14,864 nucleotides of DNA from Desulfobacteraceae bacterium (lineage in GTDB: Bacteria > Desulfobacterota > Desulfobacteria > Desulfobacterales > SG8-13). The notes under the pieces are model-generated. The model was given only the letters and a program-made list of their open reading frames with translations, was not told the origin of the DNA and did not search any database. The stretch covers positions 1 through 14,864 of the forward strand of contig JARFQH010000063.1 in the NCBI GenBank assembly GCA_029287875.1. Direction: 5' to 3'. The position numbers and the translations under genes are program-made. This document shows positions 1 through 6,391 of this stretch, in pieces (the stretch's first letter is position 1; the number at the start of each line of letters is the position of its first letter).

Positions 1-59
1 GAATAAGGCCATGATCGTTTAGGTAACTTAAGAGCGAAACGGGTAATCAGCAACTGCCT

Positions 60-73
60 GTGCATAAGGGCAC
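60..73. other. Short hairpin upstream of ywbE
   Basis: A 4-bp inverted repeat GTGC/GCAC (60-63 and 70-73) with a 6-nt loop lies in the first 94 bases, before the YwbE-type gene. The rest of bases 1-94 is AT-rich and has stops in all three forward frames close to the left edge. No tRNA or clear promoter is visible. The stem is too short to assign a function. Confidence 0.2.
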
Positions 74-115
74 GTAAAGAAATAACCGAAACTCATGCGT
101 GAAAGTGAGATGCGA

Positions 116-310
116 ATGGATGGAACGAATCGCGGCGACATCAGAGCCGGCATCGAGGTTTACATCGTACTGAAAAAAGACCAGCGCTCCGGGAAACTGA
201 CCCGCGGCGTGGTTAAAGACGTCTTGACAAAGTCGGCCTTTCACCCCCACGGCATCAAGGTGCGGCTTGCCGACGGGCAGGTGGGTCGGATCAAGCAGAT
301 TATCAACTAG
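116..310 (+). CDS. ywbE: YwbE family protein (DUF2196)
   Basis: A 64-aa basic protein that closely matches the YwbE family as I know it. The family core is visible as DIRAGIEVYIVLKKDQRSGK followed by LTRGVVKDVLT and HPHGIKVRLADGQVGRI. The size equals the usual ~64 aa. The family has no firmly assigned function; the short beta-rich, basic sequence with a KOW/OB-like feel could suit nucleic-acid or ribosome contact, but that is inference. I chose the ATG at 116 because the family begins M-x-G-x-N-R-x-D-I, which MDGTNRGDI fits, and because a GTGAG motif lies 6 nt upstream. In-frame ATGs at 95 and 110 would add 7 or 2 residues. It runs in the same direction as the SLOG-like gene, but the 250-bp gap argues against tight coupling. 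Confidence 0.85.
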   Translation: MDGTNRGDIRAGIEVYIVLKKDQRSGKLTRGVVKDVLTKSAFHPHGIKVRLADGQVGRIKQIIN

Positions 311-327
311 GGGTTTTCTCCAGTGCG

Positions 328-355
328 CTACCGCCAGGGTCGGAAGGTTCGGTAG
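328..355 (+). other. Hairpin after ywbE
   Basis: A 6-bp inverted repeat, CTACCG (328-333) and CGGTAG (350-355), with a 16-nt loop, starts 17 nt after the ywbE stop. There is no T-run after it, so it is not a standard intrinsic terminator. It may be an RNA 3' stability hairpin. The remaining sequence up to 562 holds a candidate promoter and no supported gene. Confidence 0.3.
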
Positions 356-423
356 ATACCCAATTTATGTGTCCTGTTTGCTTTGACATTCATACATCGG
401 GCCGTCTGCGACTTCCCCCACGG

Positions 424-451
424 TTGCAATCCGAAAATAACCGCTTATTAT
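424..451 (+). promoter_or_regulatory. Candidate sigma70 promoter for the SLOG-like gene
   Basis: TTGCAA (424-429), a 16-bp spacer and TATTAT (446-451) give 4/6 and 5/6 matches to the -35 and -10 consensus. A start near 458 would leave a leader of about 105 nt before the ATG at 563. This is a consensus match by eye only; a perfect TTGACA at 383-388 lacks a -10 box at the right distance. Confidence 0.35.
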
Positions 452-562
452 GGAAAACTCAATCGTCAGCACACAATAGAGTGCACTGATTAAAATCGGG
501 GCATGCTTTCGAGAACCGCATGCTGCTTTCGAAATGGGAAAAAAAACAAGGAGGTTGAAGTA

Positions 563-1123
563 ATGAAAGATCGCTCTCACATTACACTTTACAGCGGGGG
601 CCACAAGGGGGCCGAGTCCGAATTCGGGCGACTCGCCGAACGCTGGGGGATTAAGGAAGTCAACTTTTCATTCGAGGGACACGATATCGAGCGGACCAAA
701 GGCGTCCGGGTGCTTGATACCAAGGAACTCGACAAGGGCAACGTCAGCATGGAGATCGTCTCGACCCGTATGGGTCGTAATTTTTCCAAGGCTGAAAAGA
801 TCCGCAAGGTCATCCAGTCGATTTTCCACATGGTCAACAACGGTTACCATGTGGTCGCCATCGGCTGGATTCAACCGGACGATACCGTCAAGGGCGGAAC
901 CGGCTGGGGAGTCGAGCTGGCCAAACTCTTCAACCGTCCGGTCAGTGTTTTTGACCAGGAAAGCAACCAGTGGTTTGTATGGAAAGAAAATCGCTGGATT
1001 TCAGAAAAGCCGCTTATTACCGACGACACCTTCGTCGGTACCGGAACGCGGCATCTCACGGATGCCGGTCGAAAAGCGATACGCGACCTGTACGAGGAAT
1101 CCTTCGGACCCGCTGCCGATTGA
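563..1123 (+). CDS. Stand-alone Rossmann-fold, SLOG-like protein of unknown function
   Basis: A 186-aa soluble protein without a signal peptide or membrane segment. Residues 7-22 (ITLYSGGHKGAESEFG) resemble the glycine-rich nucleotide-binding loop of the SLOG superfamily (DprA, LOG, YspA/YpsA-type), where a strand ends in SGG-x-x-GA-(D/E). A second strand plus glycine turn is seen at 96-117 (HVVAIGWI, then KGGTGWGVELA), followed by RPVSVFD (125-131), as in a Rossmann-like core. The C-terminus carries GTGTRHLTDAGRKAI (159-173). The SLOG assignment is inferred from motif shape, and I cannot name a characterised homologue. SLOG proteins bind nucleotide-type ligands or process nucleosides, so a ligand sensor or small hydrolase is possible. 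The ATG at 563 is preferred over one at 503 because a strong AAGGAGG lies 7-8 nt upstream and the extra 20 residues look non-conserved and Cys-rich. A hairpin terminator candidate follows. Confidence 0.6.
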   Translation: MKDRSHITLYSGGHKGAESEFGRLAERWGIKEVNFSFEGHDIERTKGVRVLDTKELDKGNVSMEIVSTRMGRNFSKAEKIRKVIQSIFHMVNNGYHVVAIGWIQPDDTVKGGTGWGVELAKLFNRPVSVFDQESNQWFVWKENRWISEKPLITDDTFVGTGTRHLTDAGRKAIRDLYEESFGPAAD

Positions 1124-1167
1124 GCTACGGGATTCCATCACCTTTTTTTGGGCTTTGACTGACTCGA

Positions 1168-1205
1168 TTGCCGGTATATGGGCGGCCGGCAACTCCTTTT
1201 CTTTA
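1168..1205 (+). terminator. Intrinsic terminator or attenuator-like hairpin
   Basis: A perfect 7-bp stem, TTGCCGG (1168-1174) with CCGGCAA (1186-1192), has an 11-nt loop and is followed by the T-rich tract CTCCTTTTCTTT. It lies 45 bp after the SLOG-like stop and only 14 bp before the aminotransferase ATG (1219). It could end the upstream transcript or act in the leader of the aminotransferase gene. Confidence 0.5.
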
Positions 1206-1218
1206 GCTTACATAGACC

Positions 1219-2397
1219 ATGTTTTCAGATCGATTCGACTGGGACCAGGGCTCCAACGCTCTGAGCCTTTTACTGGAGGACAAAAAAAGAAGAGGCGAAA
1301 CGGTTGTTGATTTGACCGAAGCCAACCCGACCCGGGTCGGGTTGGACTACGATGTCGATGACATTCTTGCGGCCCTGTCACAGCCGGCCGCAATAAAATA
1401 CGCTCCTGATCCGCGCGGTCTGTCGATAGCACGGCAGGCCATTGCCAAGTATTACCGTGAAAGGGGCGCACCGATCGACACCGATGCTCTTTTTTTGACG
1501 GCCGGGACCAGCGACGCCTATTCGATTCTGTTCAAGCTGTTGGGGAATCCGGGTGACAAGGTCCTGATTCCCCGGCCCGGATATCCGCTGCTTTCCTACC
1601 TGGCGCGCCTCGACAGCCTGCGCGCCTGTTTCTACCCCCTGCGCTACGACACAGCCGAAGGATGGTCAATCGACCTTGACGTGTTGCAGGCGCTGATCAC
1701 GCCCCAAACGCGGGCGATCGTTCTGATCGATCCCAACAACCCGACCGGCTCGTACGTAAAACAGACGGAATGGAAGGCCATAGATGCCATGTGCCATCGT
1801 CACGATCTGGCCCTGATCGTGGACGAGGTTTTCTATGATTATGGTGCCGGCGGCGCAGCGGGTTCCATGCCGGCGCACCAGAACCGTTTTGAGTCACTCA
1901 CCTTCGTGTTGAACGGTTTTTCCAAATTGATGGGACTGCCCCAGTTAAAATTGGCCTGGATTGTCGTCGGTGGGGAATTCGGACTGTCGTCGGCCGCGCG
2001 ATCGCACCTGGAAACTTTGCTTGATTTTTATCTCTCGGTGGCCACCCCAATTCAGCATGCGGCCGAAAGACTGCTGGATCGGCGGCACGCCATTCAGCGG
2101 CAGATTCTGTCCCGCATCGAGGCCAACAGCCGGTTTCTGGAAGAGCGGATCACATCAACCGTTAACTGCCGCGTTCTGCAGCGCGAAGGCGGCTGGTATG
2201 CGGTCGTCGATATTCTCGATATGGTTTCGGATGAAGTCCGGGTCATGCACCTGCTCAAGCATGACAACACCCTGGTTCATCCGGGATTTTTTTACGATTT
2301 CAACCGCGAGGGATTTGTGGTCGTCAGCCTGCTGCCCGGCGAGGACATATTTCGCAGTGGGGTTTCAAGGTTGATCAGGCGTTACGGCCATAAATGA
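1219..2397 (+). CDS. PLP-dependent class I/II aminotransferase
   Basis: A 392-aa fold-type I aminotransferase, the usual length for the aspartate/tyrosine/alanine-type families. It transfers an amino group between an amino acid and a 2-oxo acid in the cytoplasm. Visible landmarks are the substrate-site EANPTR (34-39), the YAPDPRG region (61-67), cofactor-contacting GTSDAY (96-101), DPNNPTG (171-177), the PLP-nitrogen aspartate in DEVFYDY (202-208) and the Schiff-base lysine K236 in NGFSKLMGLPQ. The C-terminal part has the small domain, with an arginine-rich end. Substrate specificity cannot be read from the sequence, and neighbours do not define a pathway, so I give no symbol. No clear Shine-Dalgarno motif precedes the ATG, and a T-rich hairpin lies just upstream. 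It is convergent with uppP, with only 14 bp between the stops and no obvious bidirectional terminator. Confidence 0.9.
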   Translation: MFSDRFDWDQGSNALSLLLEDKKRRGETVVDLTEANPTRVGLDYDVDDILAALSQPAAIKYAPDPRGLSIARQAIAKYYRERGAPIDTDALFLTAGTSDAYSILFKLLGNPGDKVLIPRPGYPLLSYLARLDSLRACFYPLRYDTAEGWSIDLDVLQALITPQTRAIVLIDPNNPTGSYVKQTEWKAIDAMCHRHDLALIVDEVFYDYGAGGAAGSMPAHQNRFESLTFVLNGFSKLMGLPQLKLAWIVVGGEFGLSSAARSHLETLLDFYLSVATPIQHAAERLLDRRHAIQRQILSRIEANSRFLEERITSTVNCRVLQREGGWYAVVDILDMVSDEVRVMHLLKHDNTLVHPGFFYDFNREGFVVVSLLPGEDIFRSGVSRLIRRYGHK

Positions 2398-2411
2398 GGA
2401 CAAAGGGATGT

Positions 2412-3206
2412 TCACAGCCGGTAAAAAAAGAAAAAGATCACCGCTGCAAGGACGATGCGGTACCAGCCGAAGATGGAAAAAGTGTGCGTCTGGATATAGT
2501 GCAGAAGCCACTTTACGGCGATGAAGGAAACCGCTGCGGAAACAGTGAATCCGAGCAGGACCATGCCCCAGTTCTCGGGAACCGCAGCGGCCGGCGGGTG
2601 GTGGAGTGCCCGGAAAATCTTGAGTCCGCCGGCGGCGAGCATTGTGGGAATTCCGACCAGAAATGAAAACTCGGTGGCGGCCGGTCGGCCCAAACCGAAC
2701 ATCAGCATCAGCAGGATGGTCGCACCCGAACGCGATGTGCCGGGAAACACCGCTGCAATCAGTTGACCCGCCCCGACGACCGCCGCCACGGTCCATGTCA
2801 CCGATCCGTGTAGGTCACGCCGACGGAACCACATCTCGATAAGCAAAAACCAGATCCCGCCTAAAAGAAGCGCCCACGCTATCGGCCCCAACGCCTCCGG
2901 CAGTTCGAAACCGGCTTTGTCCAGCAGCAGTCCGCCGATTCCGGTGATGACGAGGGCGAGCAGAATTTTCAGGGCATAGTCCTGCGTGACTCTATCGCGC
3001 CAGCCAAAGATGAACTGGCGCATCCGGTCGGGAAACAGCGGCAGCACGGCAATCACGGCGCCGCTCTGGATGACGATGTTGAACAGATCGCTTTGTCGCG
3101 GCAGCCAGTGCTGTGCGATGAGCAGGTGTGCGGTGGAGGAGACGGGCAAAAACTCGGTGATTCCCTCGATGATTCCGAGAATGATGATCGCAATCCAGTC
3201 AGGCAT
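2412..3206 (-). CDS. uppP: Undecaprenyl-diphosphatase UppP (BacA)
   Basis: A 264-aa polytopic inner-membrane enzyme that removes a phosphate from undecaprenyl diphosphate, recycling the lipid carrier for peptidoglycan and other envelope polymers; overproduction in the family confers bacitracin resistance. The first signature, EGITEFLPVSSTAHL (14-28), carries the catalytic glutamates E14 and E18 and H27. The second signature, PGTSRSGAT (155-163), carries the catalytic arginine R159. Several hydrophobic helices cover most of the chain, and the length matches the family (~265-280 aa). The start is fixed by the family N-terminus, since EG-x-TEFLPVSS falls at residue ~14-24. No Shine-Dalgarno motif precedes the ATG; instead a TTGACA/TCTAAA promoter is placed so that transcription would begin at the ATG (see separate entry). 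Confidence 0.97.
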   Translation of the reverse strand: MPDWIAIIILGIIEGITEFLPVSSTAHLLIAQHWLPRQSDLFNIVIQSGAVIAVLPLFPDRMRQFIFGWRDRVTQDYALKILLALVITGIGGLLLDKAGFELPEALGPIAWALLLGGIWFLLIEMWFRRRDLHGSVTWTVAAVVGAGQLIAAVFPGTSRSGATILLMLMFGLGRPAATEFSFLVGIPTMLAAGGLKIFRALHHPPAAAVPENWGMVLLGFTVSAAVSFIAVKWLLHYIQTHTFSIFGWYRIVLAAVIFFFFYRL

Positions 3207-3212
3207 CGGCTG

Positions 3213-3241
3213 TTTAGAGACGAAAAATCAGATGTTGTCAA
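3213..3241 (-). promoter_or_regulatory. uppP promoter, probable leaderless start
   Basis: On the minus strand, a perfect -35 TTGACA (3241-3236), a 17-bp spacer and a -10-like TCTAAA (3218-3213, 4/6 match) sit directly before uppP. Counting 7 nt from the -10 box puts the transcript start on the A of the uppP ATG at 3206. The intervening CAGCCG contains no ribosome-binding site. Confidence 0.55.
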
Positions 3242-3306
3242 GATCCAAAATGGCTGATTAAAAACCCAACCGTCACATTTTTTAAACGGCACCGGAAGAT
3301 TACCGT

Positions 3307-3618
3307 TTATTTTGTGATCGAAACGGCCTTGCCGTTGACGGGAAGTATCTTTCCGTCGGAGGTTACCCTCCAGCGGTATTTCAGTTCTTTTGTTCCGAGA
3401 AGGAGCATCAGTCTTTCGACCTCGAAACCGCCTTCAAATGGTGTCGTCGACCAACCGTGGTCTTCGACGCTGGGATTCGAAACCTGTTTGTCGAGATATT
3501 CCTGAACGGTACCGCCTTGGCTGCAGGGCAATTCTTTGACTCTCGATTCTGCTTCAACTCTATCCTTATCCATCTTTTCCATTGCCAGTGAGATAAAGGA
3601 TAAATTGTCGGGTTTCAT
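3307..3618 (-). CDS. Hypothetical protein, 103 aa
   Basis: I do not recognise this protein. It is a 103-aa soluble protein with no signal peptide or membrane helix. Residues 1-30 look helical and charged (MEKMDKDRVEAESRVKEL). The C-terminal half looks like a compact beta-rich unit, GGFEVERLMLLLGTKELKY (63-81) followed by RWRVTSDGKILPVNGKAVSI. The ATG at 3618 is supported by an AGGGGAG motif 8 nt upstream; an in-frame ATG at 3678 would add 20 residues without such a site. It lies 226 bp downstream of the ExeA-like ATPase on the same strand, so it may be its partner. Genes after ExeA/GspA-like ATPases are often GspB-like, but I see no clear GspB signature here. Confidence 0.65.
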   Translation of the reverse strand: MKPDNLSFISLAMEKMDKDRVEAESRVKELPCSQGGTVQEYLDKQVSNPSVEDHGWSTTPFEGGFEVERLMLLLGTKELKYRWRVTSDGKILPVNGKAVSITK

Positions 3619-3844
3619 TTTCTGTCTCCCCTGACCATCCACGGTTTCAATAAGGGCACTGATTGGTTTCCGATCCAAAAATCGCCATTTTCTACAAGTT
3701 CAAGGATTCAGCGGCATTGCACGCAGGCTTACTCGTGTACACCGCAAAAGCGATTCCAGACCTGTCGCGCCCCAGGTGTGATTAACGCCGACCTGTCCCG
3801 AAGCAGGCGGGGGATTGCGAAAAAGGGCCATTTATGGACGGAAA

Positions 3845-6205
3845 CTAATTCGTACTGCGACTACCATAATAATCGAGGTTTTGAACCAAAAAGGAGCGTC
3901 CATCATCTTTAAGATTCATAAAAATCTTTCCTGAGTTCTCCTGCCATTTTTTATCCGGAGGCAGCCATCTCAGCGAAAAATTGCCTTCGACGTCGACGGT
4001 TCCTTTTTGATTGTCATACGTATATTGCTGCAATTCTATACGGTACTGAATGGCTTCGGCCACATTAAAACTTTTTTGATATTTAGGTAAAAGGCTTTCA
4101 AATGGTTTGCCGTTTTCCAGTGCGCCAGGACCGAAAAAATTGGTGAATTTGTCCAAGTCTTTGGCTGCATACGTCGTGCAATAACTTTGTAAAAACGAGC
4201 GCAGGCGGCCTTCCAGCCGAACCTTAACCGTCTGCTCTTCGGAAGGTTGCTCCGTTATGACACGTATTTCTTCTGGCACATTATGTGACGGTTTTTCCTC
4301 CGTTCCCCGAACTTTATCATCCGTCGTCTTTTTGCTCGCTGCGATTCCTTCTTCTCGTTTTGGAGGTGAAGCCGTCGATTGGCCAGCCGCCATTTCGGTG
4401 GCAACACGTTTTGTTTGGTCTGAGCTCGATTCTTTGGTTTCAATCTGATCGCTCTCGCCTCTACTCGGGGCCGCCGTTTTAAGTGACGGTTTCGGTTCGA
4501 GGTCAGGCGTTTTATCTAACTTGACCGCTTTGCGTTTTTCCTTCAGCAACCAATCAATGACATTGGTTGGATCCACATAACCGGATGAGGGCCTTCTCAG
4601 CGCGGACTTTTCACTTTCAGTATCAGTTGCCGGCGGCACGGCATCGTTTTTTCGGCGGTCTGCGGGCGGATTGTCGGCCGCGACGGTTGGATCTTTTCCC
4701 GTGTCTTGCGGGGCCAGCGGCGGAGTATCGGATGGTTTTGCGAGGTCCGGTGATTTTTCAACCGGATGGCTGTCCTCATTTCGATCGGCGTCTTCCATTA
4801 TGTCGACCGGTGTTTCCACTTTTTGATCCGGTTCCCGCTGCGGGGGTCTTAATCTTGGTTTATCTTTTTGAGGTTCACCAGATAATGGCGGCGGTAGAGG
4901 GACGATGCTGACCCTGGCTCGATTATCTGAAGCGGGAACTGGTAATATCGTCTGGTTGGCGGCCGTTTTCTTTGCGGTATCGATAGCGGGTTGAGGTGTA
5001 AAAGGTGGATGAGGCGTGGCAACGGCCGGGGAGAGGTCTCTTTCCGGCAAAAAAGCGGGTGTGCCATCGGTTCCGGGTGGGGCGCGACCGTCGTTAAGAT
5101 CTTGCGGCGGAGATGTTGTCGTTGAGCCGGGCGCGCGGCCATGAGCGGTCTGCAAGTGACTCGGTAGGGTCTTGTCTATCGCCGGCGCGACCTTTTCCAT
5201 CAGATCACTGTTCCATAGCGCAAAGAAGATAAAAAAGCCCGGCAGCAGGATCACCAGGGCCAGAATGCCGTAACGCTTGACGCCTCTCGTCGGTTTGGGC
5301 CATGGCTGGACATCATTCTGAGCATCAACCTTAAAGACTTCCGGGCGTGATATGTCTTCAGGTGGTTTAATCGCGGCCCGGAAATGACCGCCCGAAGCGT
5401 CATGGACGAGAATCCTTTCCTCACATTCCTTGATCATCCGGTTGTCGAGGATCTTGGCGTTCTCGGCGTACCCGCGCACGAGGGCGAGGTCGCAGAGAAT
5501 ATTGATCTGGCGAGGTGCCCCGTTGGAGAAGGAATGAACTTCGTGCACGGCGTCATCCGTGAAGATTATTTTTTTGGCCCCCGCCACCTGGAGACGATGA
5601 GCAATATAGGCGGCGGTTTCGGGTTCGGCCAATGGCTTGAGGTTGTAATTAACGGCTATGCGTTCCTTTAGCGCCCGGTTTGTCGGCTTCAACAGCGTTT
5701 GATTGAACTCGTTTTGTCCGACCAGAAAAATATTCAGAGGCTTGGTATGCCGGCATTCCATATTTGACAGAAGGCGAACCTCTTCCAGAACCCGGTCCTT
5801 CATGATCTGAGACTCATCGATGATCAGCAGGGCTTTTTTATCGCGGGTACAGACTTTATCCAGAAAGTCACCGAACATGTCGGTGAAGGTCTCCTTGTCA
5901 CGCACCGGTCTGTCGATGCCAAATTTGCGTGAAACCAGATAAAAAAATTCCCTTCGCGTCAGGCCGGGGTCGGGCAGCCGGGCAACGACAACTCTTTCCT
6001 CACCCAGTTGATCGACAAGGGCGCTGACCAGTGTCGTCTTACCGGTTCCGATATCCCCGGTCAAAAGCAGCAGGCCCTTGTTCTCCAGCACCCCGTATCT
6101 CAATGTGGCGAGCGCTTCCTTGTGGTCTTGACCGAGCCACAGAAACCGGGGGTCGGTATTGAGTTGAAATGGCTTCTCGTGCAATTTAAAATGGGCGAGA
6201 TACAT
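3845..6205 (-). CDS. ExeA/GspA-like AAA ATPase with TM segment and C-terminal NTF2-like domain
   Basis: A 786-aa predicted inner-membrane protein. Residues 1-270 are an ExeA/GspA-type AAA module. It opens with the family pattern HFKLHEKPFQLNTDPRFLWL, then has Walker A GDIGTGKT (50-57), Walker B ALLIIDE (125-131) and the sensor-like NIFLVGQ (158-164). One hydrophobic segment follows at 312-331. Residues ~343-655 are low-complexity, rich in Pro, Lys, Asp and Ser, and likely cross the periplasm. Residues ~660-786 (LRSFLQSYCTTYAAKDLDKF onward) look like an NTF2/SnoaL- or Cds6-type fold. ExeA of type II secretion instead carries a peptidoglycan-binding domain after its TM segment; none is evident here. 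The role is unknown: envelope-spanning ATP-driven assembly is inference. An AGGAGA lies 10 nt before the ATG. It starts 37 bp after cydX on the same strand. Confidence 0.85.
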   Translation of the reverse strand: MYLAHFKLHEKPFQLNTDPRFLWLGQDHKEALATLRYGVLENKGLLLLTGDIGTGKTTLVSALVDQLGEERVVVARLPDPGLTRREFFYLVSRKFGIDRPVRDKETFTDMFGDFLDKVCTRDKKALLIIDESQIMKDRVLEEVRLLSNMECRHTKPLNIFLVGQNEFNQTLLKPTNRALKERIAVNYNLKPLAEPETAAYIAHRLQVAGAKKIIFTDDAVHEVHSFSNGAPRQINILCDLALVRGYAENAKILDNRMIKECEERILVHDASGGHFRAAIKPPEDISRPEVFKVDAQNDVQPWPKPTRGVKRYGILALVILLPGFFIFFALWNSDLMEKVAPAIDKTLPSHLQTAHGRAPGSTTTSPPQDLNDGRAPPGTDGTPAFLPERDLSPAVATPHPPFTPQPAIDTAKKTAANQTILPVPASDNRARVSIVPLPPPLSGEPQKDKPRLRPPQREPDQKVETPVDIMEDADRNEDSHPVEKSPDLAKPSDTPPLAPQDTGKDPTVAADNPPADRRKNDAVPPATDTESEKSALRRPSSGYVDPTNVIDWLLKEKRKAVKLDKTPDLEPKPSLKTAAPSRGESDQIETKESSSDQTKRVATEMAAGQSTASPPKREEGIAASKKTTDDKVRGTEEKPSHNVPEEIRVITEQPSEEQTVKVRLEGRLRSFLQSYCTTYAAKDLDKFTNFFGPGALENGKPFESLLPKYQKSFNVAEAIQYRIELQQYTYDNQKGTVDVEGNFSLRWLPPDKKWQENSGKIFMNLKDDGRSFLVQNLDYYGSRSTN

Positions 6206-6242
6206 GATCGGCCATTCTCCTGTTAATGTGTTTCAGGGACAA

Positions 6243-6356
6243 TTATTGATCATCCTCTGCCGGCTCCAGCATCTCACCGGCTTCCATCCACATGACATTG
6301 ATGATGCCGAAGGCGCAGGCGAGCAGTACGCCGAGAATCCAGGAAAAATACCACAT
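6243..6356 (-). CDS. cydX: Cytochrome bd oxidase small subunit CydX
   Basis: A 37-aa single-helix membrane peptide, MWYFSWILGVLLACAFGIIN followed by VMWMEAGEMLEPAEDDQ. It matches the CydX family as I know it (MWYF-x-WILG-x-LLACAFGIIN-x-MW-x-E). CydX binds the CydA side of cytochrome bd and stabilises the haem b595/d site. The TM helix spans about residues 3-22, with an acidic tail that is expected in the cytoplasm. It lies 35 bp after the cydB stop, in the standard cydABX order, and AGAGGAAAA precedes the ATG. At 114 bp it is below the size cut-off of many gene callers. Confidence 0.95.
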   Translation of the reverse strand: MWYFSWILGVLLACAFGIINVMWMEAGEMLEPAEDDQ

Positions 6357-6391
6357 GATGATTTTCCTCTTTAGTGTTATTCTGTCAATGC

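Noticed and set aside
503..562. 20-residue N-terminal extension of the SLOG-like protein
   Set aside because: A strong AAGGAGG lies inside this stretch, just before the ATG at 563, so the extension is most likely 5' leader.
3284..3308. AAACGG/CCGTTT hairpin at the end of the 103-aa gene as terminator
   Set aside because: On the transcribed (-) strand it is followed by a run of A, not T, and it overlaps the stop codon; no clear intrinsic terminator for this gene.
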